A stretch of DNA of 64,000 nt from Aurantiochytrium sp. KH105 (Eukaryota; Sar; Bigyra; Thraustochytrida; Thraustochytriidae), in the NCBI GenBank assembly GCA_003116975.1, contig BGKB01000060.1:157208-221207 (forward strand). Reading direction: 5' to 3'. Positions 49,314 to 58,057 of this stretch are shown here, one piece after another (position 1 is the stretch's first letter; the number at the start of each line of letters is the position of its first letter). A program made the position numbers and the translations under genes. A model generated the notes under the pieces. The model saw nothing but the letters and a program-made list of their open reading frames with translations. It did no database searches and was not told the origin of the DNA.

Positions 49314-51167
49314 CTAATCAGCATAGATGTCGTCAATGTCATCAAGATCCTCATCCTCACCATTGTCTTCGTTGTTATTGCTCGCGCTGTTTCCGCTTGA
49401 CGCGTTGCCTGCGCCCGAGGTGCCGGATGATTGGGCAGCTGAAGACGTGGTGGACGGCGGCGGAGCAGCAGCAGCATTGCCAGGAGCACTGTTGAAAAGA
49501 AAAGGCTGCTGTCGTGCCTGACCAACGGCGCCCGAAAGCGAGGACATGACAGAGGGATCAGACATCATGCTCATCATTGTCTCCATGAGCCTCGGGTTTG
49601 ACGCCATGGCCATCATCGGGTCTTGTCCCGAGGACATGGCTTGCGTAATGGAAGTCATGAGCTCCGGATCCTGCATGAGACGCTGCATCATGTTCATGGA
49701 AAGACTCTGCATCTGAGGGTTATTCTGGAATTGCTGAAGCATCTCAGGACTCATTCCGGGAAGCCCGCCCGCTCCGAAACCTCCTCCTGGCATGTTCATT
49801 CCGCCAAACATGGACGCAAAGTTGTTACCCGGAGCGGCAAAGCCTGCAAAGGGGTTGCCAGCACCAGATCCGGCAAAGCCGAACGGATCCGCACCAGAGG
49901 GTCCTGCGCCTGCAGCAGAGGGGGCCGCAGAGGGCATGCCGCCCATGCCTGAAGAAGAAGGAAACGACGAGGCCGGCGCAAGCCTGTCAATGGTCCCGCG
50001 CAGCTCTTCCTCGCGCGCTTTCATCACTTCCACGGACTCCTCGCTCCGCAACACAAGATAAGGCTCTCCATTCCTCTCGGCGTGGTCAAAGCCCAATGCC
50101 TTCATGCAGTCGAGTCCGCCAGCACAAGCTGCGATCTTACTCGAGAACTTTGAATTGCCCTGCCGGATTGAGCGAAACTTTACATCTTCTGGGTGCTTGA
50201 TCACGTTTCTAACATACAGCAGCATCACCTGGACAGCATCTTTGGCGTTGGTACGGCCGTTCTTGCGTTCGAGATCCTGCAAAGCGGATCGAAGCGCGGC
50301 GACGCCGGGCGCTGCAGGGCTGTCGCTCGTGCGATTTGCTGCCGAAGGCGCTGGCGAGGGCGCGGCCGAAGGCTTGTTCGCAGATGATGCCTTGCCCGAC
50401 ACCGCTACATGTACAGTGAGGCCGTCCTCGGTAATTCCATACGAGGCAAGGGTGTGCTTGTCAAGAATGATCTTGCCGCGGAAAATAATGCGCAGTGTCT
50501 CTGGTGCCGCCTCGAGCTCACGAGCAACTTTGCGACGCAAGTGCTGCGCGGAAGCCTTGGCGCTGACGCTCAGCTCGATGACCGCGCCGGTCGTACGTTT
50601 TGCGCGCAGAGAAATGCTCGAATCACCCTCGGGTTCGGGGTCTTCGGCGTCCGCCTTGTCAAGCGCCGCCATCAGCTCGGCCTTGTCGACTTCGGCAGAG
50701 TTGCCGCCGCCTGTGGACTGACCGCCAGAAGAGTTGTTGTTGCTGTTGTTCGCGCCTGTGCCGTCGACGGACATTGACATGCGCAGCGCATCGGCCAGCT
50801 GCGCGTCTTCCGCAGCCGCCATAAGGCGCGTTACGACCCCTTCGAGCTTGTTCGGGTCGGCACCGGAGAAGCGCTCCTTTTCGACATTTTGCAAGTGAAA
50901 GGAAAACGTGGGAAAGGCACGGATCTGGTACCTCATGGCTAGCATGGCAGACTTGTTCAAAGGCGCCTCTGTATCGACCGAGACGAAAACGACCGCAGTG
51001 TATCGCGCGGCAAGTTCCTCGTAGAAAGGGGCAATCCGTCGGCATGGTCCGCACCACGGCGCGAACCAGTCTACGACAACGAGACGCGATTGGGCATTTT
51101 GCAAGACCTGCTCAAGCTGGGCGCCCTGAACGTGCGAGACTTTTCCGGGGGTCCACAGGCCGTCCAT
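49314..51167 (-). CDS. Thioredoxin-UBL-PUB-STI1 fusion protein
   Basis: This 617-residue protein combines four modules. A thioredoxin domain (about 10-115) has the redox motif WCGPC at 38-42. A ubiquitin-like domain (about 183-257) has the LRIIFRGKIILDKHTLASYGI core. A PUB domain (about 290-395) contains VQVMLLYVRNVIKHPEDVKFRSI, the family that binds the p97/Cdc48 C-terminus. A Met/Gly-rich STI1-type region (about 470-560) resembles the chaperone-like repeats of ubiquilins. The C-terminus is acidic (EDEDLDDIDDIYAD). It would plausibly couple disulfide or thiol chemistry to Cdc48 and the proteasome in protein quality control. That function is inferred from domains. The start is the ATG at 51167. 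Confidence 0.9.
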   Translation of the reverse strand: MDGLWTPGKVSHVQGAQLEQVLQNAQSRLVVVDWFAPWCGPCRRIAPFYEELAARYTAVVFVSVDTEAPLNKSAMLAMRYQIRAFPTFSFHLQNVEKERFSGADPNKLEGVVTRLMAAAEDAQLADALRMSMSVDGTGANNSNNNSSGGQSTGGGNSAEVDKAELMAALDKADAEDPEPEGDSSISLRAKRTTGAVIELSVSAKASAQHLRRKVARELEAAPETLRIIFRGKIILDKHTLASYGITEDGLTVHVAVSGKASSANKPSAAPSPAPSAANRTSDSPAAPGVAALRSALQDLERKNGRTNAKDAVQVMLLYVRNVIKHPEDVKFRSIRQGNSKFSSKIAACAGGLDCMKALGFDHAERNGEPYLVLRSEESVEVMKAREEELRGTIDRLAPASSFPSSSGMGGMPSAAPSAAGAGPSGADPFGFAGSGAGNPFAGFAAPGNNFASMFGGMNMPGGGFGAGGLPGMSPEMLQQFQNNPQMQSLSMNMMQRLMQDPELMTSITQAMSSGQDPMMAMASNPRLMETMMSMMSDPSVMSSLSGAVGQARQQPFLFNSAPGNAAAAPPPSTTSSAAQSSGTSGAGNASSGNSASNNNEDNGEDEDLDDIDDIYAD

Positions 51168-51199
51168 CTTGCTCGTGCGTCACGAGCTCAGAGCGAAGC

Positions 51200-51200
<1 letters not shown>

Positions 51201-51230
<30 letters not shown>
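51201..51230. repeat. (CTTG)n tetranucleotide microsatellite
   Basis: About seven CTTG units lie within 65 bases of the thioredoxin-fusion start codon. Confidence 0.9.
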
Positions 51231-52132
51231 GGGGCCGTGCGTCCCGAGGCGATATGTTCTGGACTGCGCCGATCCGATCCCGAGCCGAGCCGAGAGATAG
51301 ATTATTTGACTGATTGACGTTGCGGCTCAGCCGGTTCGCGAGCACGCGCGCAAGAACGTGAGAGCGCACGGGCGAGAGAGGATCTACTCTGTCGCACGAG
51401 GCCAAACAAGGACAGGCGAGAGATGCCTCCCGGCCGGTCTTCTCCGCGATTCCTTTTTCCTGACGCGCGCTTGGCGTGTCTCCGTCTCTCTCCCTATCTC
51501 TCTTGCCAAGTCAAGAAGAAGATTTTGTTCACTTGTGAGAGAGTGAAGAAGAATGGGAATAGCCGGTGGCCAGACTGGAGCCCACCGTCGCGTCGAAATC
51601 GTCAGGTCATCCCACTCCCGACTATGTGCCTACGGCACGTGCGCTTCGCGTTGAGCGCGCAGAGCTCGTCATGAAAATAGCATCATCATGATACTGATGC
51701 TATGAAGAAGTTGCTTTACAACCGTGAGTGCAAGAGAATGATTGTTTTTGGGAGGTTGACGGACGTCTTCTATCCAACATGCAAGGGATAATAATAGGCC
51801 AGCATCATTTTTCCTCAAAGAGAGACGGTCCGGCAGCTCACGAGTGGGAGGGAACCCTCATATCGGAGGTCGTTGATGCAGTGAGTTAGTTGGCTGCTGA
51901 CTGGCTCAGTCTCTGATAGTAGGTCTATATGGGAAAGTTGTTGCCACAACGGATCTCCTCCAAGAATCCATTTTCAAGCTTCACCCTTAAAGAAGAAAGG
52001 TGGGGAGAACTGAAGCAAAGGAAGCGGGTCTTTGGACCCTGTGATTAAATGGACACACGATCGAAAAGCCAGACATCAGAATTCTTCACTGATCCATTAA
52101 TTGATTGATATGATAGTTGGCTGGCTAGCTAG

Positions 52133-52162
52133 TAAGCAAGCAAGCAAGCAAGCAAAGCAAGC
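52133..52162. repeat. (AAGC)n tetranucleotide microsatellite
   Basis: About seven AAGC units with one extra A lie about 140 bases before the PH-domain gene start. Confidence 0.9.
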
Positions 52163-52298
52163 AACCTGCATCAACAACCTTCCAGACAAACGAGGAACCC
52201 TCGATCAAGCGCGCGTGACCAACAATTTGGCTTCGAAAGAGACCGTACCAGACGCAGACAGAGACTAGTCCGTCAACGTCTTCTTTGCTCATCTGGCA

Positions 52299-53777
52299 AT
52301 GATGCAGACAACGGAGCTCGCACGACATGACAATGCCACCGCCAAGGAAAAGTCTATTCACAGAGAGGGTTACCTGGTCAAGGCACCCATGTCAAAAGGA
52401 CGGTCGAGCCTGCGCTCCAACGCCGGCCTTCAAGGCGTCCTCCTTGGCGGCTTGGCACAACACAAAAAATCGCACAAGCGATACTTTGTCCTTGAAGGCT
52501 CGATGTTGACCTACTATGAGCGTCAAGGAGAGACGAAAGCAAAGGGTGCTCTTCAGCTCGGACCGAACGCAATCATCGAGACCATTGCTGACGAGCAAGG
52601 TCTCGTCATTGTGCCTTTCCCTGGCAGCAAAAAGGAACTCTTTCTCACATCTGATGATACCGAGGAACTTCTTGCTTGGCAAACGAGCATTCGCGAGGCA
52701 TGCACAAAAGCAAGCGACTCCATCATTGACGAGCACGAGCACGACATTGAGCAAAAGGAAGACGAGGACGATGAGGACGACTTGGATGCCGACGATGACG
52801 GACACGACGGAGTGCACATCAAAGAGGAGGGTGAGGAGGGGGATATCTCGGAGAGTAAAAGGGGCCGCTCTGCGTCCGAGCAAAAAACAGTCGCCGCGTG
52901 GAAAGAAGAGTGGGCGCGGCGCGTGACGCCCCGCACACGGCTTCCTTCGGTCAAGTACAACATTGTCAAGGAAGGTGAACTTGAAATCAAGTCTCGAAGT
53001 ACATTTGGGGGCTGGGTTCGGCGATATTTCGTCTTGACCAAGAACCTGTTCTACTACGAGTCTATCAAGGCTTTCGAGGCTGGCAAGAGCGCCTGTACAC
53101 AAATATCGCTCGAGGCAAGGGTCTGTCGTGCCGAGGAGCAAGGGACGCGTGAGTTCACGCTTTACGTCATCGGCGCAACTTACACATTCCGGTGCGATAC
53201 TGATGAGGATACCCTCGATTGGGTGACCAAGCTTGCTCACCTCGATAAGTATCTTCGAAGGTATGTTGTCAAACCTCGACGTGCAAGTGTGGTCGATCGT
53301 GCACACAAAAAGGTGCCTGAGTTTCTCGCGGAAGTACGCTATGGCCGACGCGCGGATAGTCTTCCGTGTCCTTCAGAAGGAGAGCTTTCAAGCATGCAAG
53401 TGGGTCAAGAAACGACAAAAGAAGAAGATGATACACCTCCACCGCTTGAAATGTGCGATGCGCCTGTGCCTCGCCGCCCGCCACCTGTTCCAAAACGTAA
53501 AGAATCGAATGAAGCAGCCTCACCAGCCCCGAAAGTCCGCATGCCTCCGCCTGTGCCTCGGCGACCGCGCAGTAATTCCAACGCATCGAGCAGGAGATCC
53601 AGCATTTTGAGCAGGAGCCCCAGCACTCTGAGTACAGAGACAACGTCCGACGACCAGCATGTCTCCAGGACAGAAAAAGTTTCCACCCCACAAGCAAGTT
53701 CTCCTACGGAGGACCGATTTGCAAAGCTTCGGGCTCTTCGCGTTAAGCGCGAGCAGGCCCAGCAGGGAGTCGAATAG
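52299..53777 (+). CDS. Double PH-domain protein with a proline-rich tail
   Basis: This 492-residue protein is predicted to bind phosphoinositides and act as a membrane adaptor. PH domain 1 (about 22-135) has EGYLVKAP, then KKSHKRYFVLEGSMLTYYE, and ends with the TEELLAWQTSI helix. An acidic linker follows (about 146-185, mostly D/E). PH domain 2 (about 224-322) has KEGELEIKSRS, WVRRYFVLTKNLFYYE and the DWVTKLAHL helix. Both have the basic beta1-beta2 residues expected for ligand binding. The C-terminal part has two near-identical PVPRRPPPVPKR-type proline motifs, which suggests SH3 or EVH1 partners, then a Ser-rich stretch. The start is the first of the ATGs at 52299. Confidence 0.9.
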   Translation: MMQTTELARHDNATAKEKSIHREGYLVKAPMSKGRSSLRSNAGLQGVLLGGLAQHKKSHKRYFVLEGSMLTYYERQGETKAKGALQLGPNAIIETIADEQGLVIVPFPGSKKELFLTSDDTEELLAWQTSIREACTKASDSIIDEHEHDIEQKEDEDDEDDLDADDDGHDGVHIKEEGEEGDISESKRGRSASEQKTVAAWKEEWARRVTPRTRLPSVKYNIVKEGELEIKSRSTFGGWVRRYFVLTKNLFYYESIKAFEAGKSACTQISLEARVCRAEEQGTREFTLYVIGATYTFRCDTDEDTLDWVTKLAHLDKYLRRYVVKPRRASVVDRAHKKVPEFLAEVRYGRRADSLPCPSEGELSSMQVGQETTKEEDDTPPPLEMCDAPVPRRPPPVPKRKESNEAASPAPKVRMPPPVPRRPRSNSNASSRRSSILSRSPSTLSTETTSDDQHVSRTEKVSTPQASSPTEDRFAKLRALRVKREQAQQGVE

Positions 53778-54042
53778 AACTTGAGTCAAAGATGATGACT
53801 CTGCTCATGTTTGCGCACGATCACAAGTACGGGACACAAACCAGATTGAATGAAATTATTTTGGAAACAAGACGACACAAACGCAAAAATCTGGTCGTGC
53901 AAAGCGCTGTTCGGATATAGAGCCCAACCAAACAGTCAGCTAGCCAGGCAGGCAGCCGGCCGACCAGCGAGCGAAATGAAGAGGCGTGTGGCAATTAGGG
54001 GGAAAATAGTTACTAGCCATCTAGCCGCTGTATCCCGCAAGT
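53778..54042. other. Convergent intergenic region
   Basis: There is no gene in these 265 bases. They hold CTAGCCAGGCAGGCAGCC repeats (about 53940-53960) and should contain both 3' ends. Confidence 0.45.
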
Positions 54043-54369
54043 TTATTTGTTCTTGTAGCGGTCCTTCTTTCGGCGCTTACGAAGCTTGTGCTTGGTCATC
54101 TTCTTGCGGCGCTTCTTGAGGACGCTGGACATTTGAAAGTCGCCAACCCACTCTGGCGCAGCAGTCATCTCTGCCTCTGACGCAATAAGCGGCGCCTCGA
54201 CGGCGCCGAGAAGCGGCTGCATCACGCGGAGCACGGCCGCGAGCTCGCTCGCCTCGAGGGCAGCTCCCCGCTGGCCCGGTGCCGCCGCGAGGCCCTCGCG
54301 CGTCGCCGCCGTCCAGCGCGCAGCAGGGCGCTCGGCCTGCGCCAGAGACGCCATGCCACGCGCCGCCAT
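54043..54369 (-). CDS. Mitochondrial small ribosomal subunit protein mS38 (AURKAIP1/COX24 family)
   Basis: The last 30 residues (SVLKKRRKKMTKHKLRKRRK and on) form the highly basic C-terminal signature of the mS38/COX24/AURKAIP1 family, a small mitoribosomal protein that contacts rRNA near the decoding centre. The chosen product is 108 residues, starting with MAARGMASLAQ and Arg/Ala-rich sequence that could serve as a mitochondrial presequence. The frame remains open upstream through an undetermined base at 54413, so a longer N-terminus is possible. It is divergent from eIF3m with a 447-bp shared promoter. Confidence 0.8.
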   Translation of the reverse strand: MAARGMASLAQAERPAARWTAATREGLAAAPGQRGAALEASELAAVLRVMQPLLGAVEAPLIASEAEMTAAPEWVGDFQMSSVLKKRRKKMTKHKLRKRRKKDRYKNK

Positions 54370-54816
54370 GGGCGCCGCCGCTATCCTCGAGGGGCCTGCG
54401 CAGACCGCCGCCNGCGCAGCGCGCGCGGCGGCGGCGGCGGCGGCATGCGCAGAGCGCGCAGGACCGGGCGCGGCGCGCGGCGCATCCGGGCGCGTGCGCA
54501 CGAGGACGCAGCGCAGACAGGGCGGCGCGCGAAGATACATAGGGCCAAGCAGGGGGGCGGCTCGCGAGACGAGGCGCCCCAACCACCAAACACATCGGGG
54601 CAGATAAAGGGCGCAGACGGAGCAGAGCAGAGGAGGGCAGAGCAGAGCAGAGCAGAGCAGAGCAGACTGCGGAGGGTGGCTGTTGTCCGCGGCGCGCGCA
54701 CGCAGGCTCGCAGACAGACAAGCTCGCAGGGCAGGCAGACCAGCTCGGCGAGAGAGAGAGCTAGCAGGGGCGGCGCTGTTTCTCGAAGGGGCTCGCGACC
54801 CGCGGCGGCCAGCAAG
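54370..54816. promoter_or_regulatory. Shared divergent promoter of mS38 and eIF3m
   Basis: An N at 54413 lies beside a GCGGCGGCGGCGGC tract (about 54425-54444). AGAGC pentamers fill about 54620-54665, and a GAGAGAGAGAG stretch precedes the eIF3m start. The upstream continuation of the eIF3m frame through the pentamers is Arg/Gln-rich and is not used. Confidence 0.55.
54620..54665. repeat. (AGAGC)n pentanucleotide microsatellite
   Basis: About eight AGAGC units with an AGGAGGGC interruption lie in the leader side of eIF3m. Confidence 0.85.
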
Positions 54817-56253
54817 ATGGCGACCTCCAAGGCGTCCTCCGTGCACCTTGAGTCGGTGATGGTGGAGCTCGTCCCGCTCGAGCACATTGCGGCGGAGCTC
54901 GTGGAACACATCTCGGCGGACCTGCAAGAGGGCTCGCGCGAGGGCTTCTCCAGCAAGTGCGATACCTACATCAAGGATGGCGCCCTCAAGGAGCTGGTCA
55001 TTACCTTTTTGGAAACGATCTCCACCGTGGGCGCCCAGGCCAAGGTGGCCGACCAGCGCTCGCGCTTCGTCATTCTCTTTTCGCTGGCGCGGCACCTTCC
55101 CGTCGATGTTCTGGCCGAGGTCTCGCCCGTTATTGTGAACGCTGTGATGCAGCTGCCGCAAAAGCCAGAGGACATGGCCGCCGACCAGCACATGCGCATG
55201 ACGGTGCTGCGCGACCTGTACACGGTAATTGACCCGCAGTCACCCTCTCGCTATGGCATGCTCACGAGCATGATCAAGTACGCAGAGACCACTGAGCAGT
55301 TTCAAATTCTTGATGGCTCCTCTGCTGGCGATGTTGCCGAGCTCTGCAAGGTCTGGAACAGCGGCGTCGCCGGCGCCACCGTGACGCCCGCCATGCAGCG
55401 CGATCTGCTCCGGTCCTTTTGCGACCTCATTGTCACCAAGCGCACCAAGCAGCCCCCTGCCGACGAGGACAGCATGCGCACCGCGGAGCTCAAGGAGCTG
55501 CGCTTTCTCTTCAAACTGCTCGAGCAACTCGAGGACGCCTCGGTCCCCTCTGACGAGCGCGCCAAGTCGGCCAAGTACGCCGCGCGCGCCGCCGAGATCT
55601 CGATCAAGTACCCGCTGCCGCACGACGTTGCGCAGGCAAACACCCTCGACGATATTGCCCCCGAGACCCTGAGCCGCGCGGCCACGGCCCTTCTCGCCGT
55701 GAGCGAGACGGAGCGCCTTGACTCGGCGAGCGTCATCGCCACCACCTCGCTCACAGCTCTCTTTGGCTCGGTCAAGGATCTCGAGGGCAACCCGGAGTAC
55801 GCCACTCTGTACAAGCTCTTGCACGTCTTTGCGGCCGAAGACCTCGAGGCCTTTGCGCAGTTCAAGTCTTCCAACCCGGGATTTATTGAGGGCCTCGGGC
55901 TCAGTGAGGACACCTGCCTGCACAACATGCACCTGCTCACCCTGGCTTCGCTCGCTGCCAAGAACGAGTCTGTCACGTATGACCAGATTGCCACCGATTT
56001 GAAGATCTCAAGGGATGATGTCGAGGAGTGGGTCATCGACGCCATCACGAGCAAGCTCATTGACGCCAAGATGGACCAGCTGAACCAGTCTATCGTCATT
56101 AACCGTGGCTCGCAGCGTCTTCTCAGCGATGACCAGTGGGTCGATGCTCAGCAGAAGCTCCACCAGTGGACCTCTGATGTGCGGGAGCTTCTCAACACCG
56201 TGCGCAGCGTGCGGCAAGAGCAGGAGATGCTCGCGCAGCAGCCTCCTCAGTAG
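54817..56253 (+). CDS. EIF3M: Eukaryotic translation initiation factor 3 subunit M
   Basis: eIF3m is a PCI-domain subunit of the eIF3 octameric core that binds the 40S subunit. The 478-residue protein is helical through residue 370. It ends with the PCI winged helix (about 382-430), which contains YDQIATDLKI, VEEWVIDAITSKLIDAKMDQ and VIN strands, the most diagnostic eIF3m segment. The TLASLAAKNESVTYDQI stretch matches the human TLVGMAVE...YDTMQQELQI region in spacing. The length is slightly above the human 374 because of an N-terminal extension and insertions. COP9 CSN7 is a related PCI protein but is shorter. The start is the ATG at 54817, after a purine-rich leader. Confidence 0.9.
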   Translation: MATSKASSVHLESVMVELVPLEHIAAELVEHISADLQEGSREGFSSKCDTYIKDGALKELVITFLETISTVGAQAKVADQRSRFVILFSLARHLPVDVLAEVSPVIVNAVMQLPQKPEDMAADQHMRMTVLRDLYTVIDPQSPSRYGMLTSMIKYAETTEQFQILDGSSAGDVAELCKVWNSGVAGATVTPAMQRDLLRSFCDLIVTKRTKQPPADEDSMRTAELKELRFLFKLLEQLEDASVPSDERAKSAKYAARAAEISIKYPLPHDVAQANTLDDIAPETLSRAATALLAVSETERLDSASVIATTSLTALFGSVKDLEGNPEYATLYKLLHVFAAEDLEAFAQFKSSNPGFIEGLGLSEDTCLHNMHLLTLASLAAKNESVTYDQIATDLKISRDDVEEWVIDAITSKLIDAKMDQLNQSIVINRGSQRLLSDDQWVDAQQKLHQWTSDVRELLNTVRSVRQEQEMLAQQPPQ

Positions 56254-56875
56254 TTTCCTCTCTGCGTGTGTAACTTGCTCATCCATTCCTTGCCTCTACC
56301 TTTTTTCTTCCTTCTTCCTTTCTTTTCCTTTTTCTTTTCCTTTCCTTTTCTTTTCGCAGATTTATTGTGTCCTGCCGTCTGCACACCTCGCTGCAATTTG
56401 CGGCTATTGTTGGACTCGACAGCGAGCGAGTAGCATTTTTTTCACGAAAGGAAAGGGAAATGAGCGACTTTTGATGCTGCAGACGTGAAGTGTCTTGTTT
56501 GTTCGCTATTTTTATTATTAACCAGCAGTTGCAAATGAGCGACATGATCGAGTTGATTTCGCGCGTTCGCAAACAGCCATGACCTTTACTGTCCTTATTC
56601 TCAATAGGATTGTGCGCTGGTCAGATCAGCCATGGTTAACTCAGCAATTTTCATCAAGACGAAGAAGACGAAGAAGACGAAGAAGGAGAAGAAGAAGAAG
56701 AAATCAAAATGATTGTTGATTGGAAAGAACAGAATATGTCTCAGAAAAGAGAAACGAGAGATCAAGCAATGGGTCTTTTGGGAATGGCCAAACAACAAGC
56801 AACGAAAATGCGTTCTGTGCAGATTCAGTGATCAAAGGATGCCGCGACATTCCCAAAGAAAAGAAGGAAAGAAAA
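56254..56875. other. Convergent intergenic region
   Basis: No gene is supported. A long pyrimidine-rich TTTTC/CTTTTCC tract (about 56300-56355) lies on the eIF3m side, and GACGAAGAA repeats (about 56658-56701) on the cofilin side. The region is AT-richer than coding DNA and probably holds two 3' untranslated regions. Confidence 0.5.
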
Positions 56876-57355
56876 TTACGCATCAATCCAGTCATCATTG
56901 TCGTCATCAACCTCGTCCTGATCGCTTTCCACTTGCGCATCGTCTCCAAGCACGCCCGTGCGCACGTCGTTCGTCGTGGTGGCACTCACATCGAAGCAAC
57001 CCTCGCAAATCTCACGAATCGCCGTTCGACCCGTGAGGTAGTCCATTTGCGTTGCCGTCGGCGCGGAACGTGGGTTCCAGTTGATGAAAAAGAGCTTGTC
57101 AGACTTGCGTCCGTCCGAGGTCGTGTACTCGTACTCGTACACCACGTAGCGGCAGTCGTGCTCGGGGAGAGCAGCCACGAGGTCGTCGACGCCCTTACTA
57201 CGGTCTGCCTCAACGTGCTTGACTCTGTGCACACGGCCCTCGCCGTCCTCGTCGACGCCGAACATCACCCACCGGTACTTGCGGCCTAGCTTGAACTTTT
57301 TGTACTCGGCCAAGACGTCCTCATCGACGCGGTACAGCGCCTTCTCCTCCGTCAT
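56876..57355 (-). CDS. ADF/cofilin-family actin-depolymerising protein
   Basis: Cofilins sever and depolymerise actin filaments. The 159-residue protein has one ADF-H domain (about 6-140). It contains YKKFKLGRKYRWVMFGVDED, the ALPEHDCRYVVYEYEYTT strand, the KLFFINWNPRSAP actin-binding segment and the M-x-Y-x-x-x-R-x-A long helix. These match the plant and protist ADF consensus in order and spacing. The N-terminus lacks the Ser3 that is phosphorylated in animals and plants. The C-terminus carries an unusual acidic tail, DDDNDDWIDA. No intron is needed to give a full domain. The start is the ATG at 57355. Confidence 0.9.
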   Translation of the reverse strand: MTEEKALYRVDEDVLAEYKKFKLGRKYRWVMFGVDEDGEGRVHRVKHVEADRSKGVDDLVAALPEHDCRYVVYEYEYTTSDGRKSDKLFFINWNPRSAPTATQMDYLTGRTAIREICEGCFDVSATTTNDVRTGVLGDDAQVESDQDEVDDDNDDWIDA

Positions 57356-58057
57356 CGTCTCGACGCTGGACTTGTATCCAAGGTCCGCCTTCTCACTTCA
57401 AGCCTCTTTCCTGCGTGCGTGCCTGCGTGCGTGCGTGCGTGCGTGCGTGCGAGCGAGCGAGTAAGCGAGCCCAAGTGCAGGCAAACGAGCGCGCGGGCGA
57501 GGGTGCGCGCGGGCGAGCGTGCGCGCGTGCGGAGTTTGCTTGCCGCTTTCTGTACGAGTGCCTCGACTGGAACCGACTGCGTTCTGATTTGACAAGAAAA
57601 CCGGTATCATTTGATACAAGTCAGTTTCACAAGCAGTCGATCAGATAATCATGTCAGGTAGGCTAGAAGTCTGCTCGCTGTTACACTGCAAATTCATCGC
57701 CCGAAGCTTCCGCAGGAGCTTCTCGAATCCTCGCCACCGCCTTGTCCTAAAGATGTAGAACGAGACTTTATCAATTTCACATGGCATCGAGCCTTTTTTG
57801 TTCTTTTATCTTGGTTGGCCTTAATCTTACCTTCCTTGATCTCGGTTCTAGCTCAGGCCCAAAGTCAAGCGACGTAGACTTCTTCTCTTCATCGTTATCG
57901 TTGGGCTGGCTGGATCGGCCACAGTTTCTTTCAAGACTATCGTGCGAAGGAGCAACTGTTGCAAAAGAGGTCGCAAAAAAGGCAAAACAAGCATGGAAAA
58001 CAAGGAGACAAAAACACCACGAAAGACAAAAAGGCAACGCAAGTTGAGAGCGAAACC
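57356..58057. promoter_or_regulatory. Divergent promoter of cofilin and SLBP
   Basis: A (GTGC)n tract (57411-57450) passes into GAGC tetramers. A GTAGGCTAG motif lies near 57658. The right half is AT-richer. No separate gene is supported; plus-strand coding from 57781 and 57959 lacks an in-frame ATG or homology until 58058. Confidence 0.5.
57411..57462. repeat. (GTGC)n/(GAGC)n tetranucleotide microsatellite
   Basis: About nine GTGC units are followed by GAGC units, within 60-110 bases of the cofilin start. Confidence 0.9.

Larger units (their letters stand above)
51168..52298. promoter_or_regulatory. Divergent intergenic region with CTTG repeats at both ends
   Basis: No gene is seen in these 1.1 kb. 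The interior (about 51680-52130) is markedly AT-richer than the neighbourhood. A (CTTG)n tract at 51201-51230 lies just upstream of the minus-strand start. The reverse-complement AAGC tract at 52133-52162 lies before the plus-strand start, so both flanking genes have the same repeat in the same orientation relative to their own start. Confidence 0.5.

Noticed and set aside
54043-55191. A 382-codon minus-strand frame ending in mS38
   Set aside because: Upstream of 54369 it runs antisense through the eIF3m start, the AGAGC repeats and an undetermined base. Only the last part has mS38 features.
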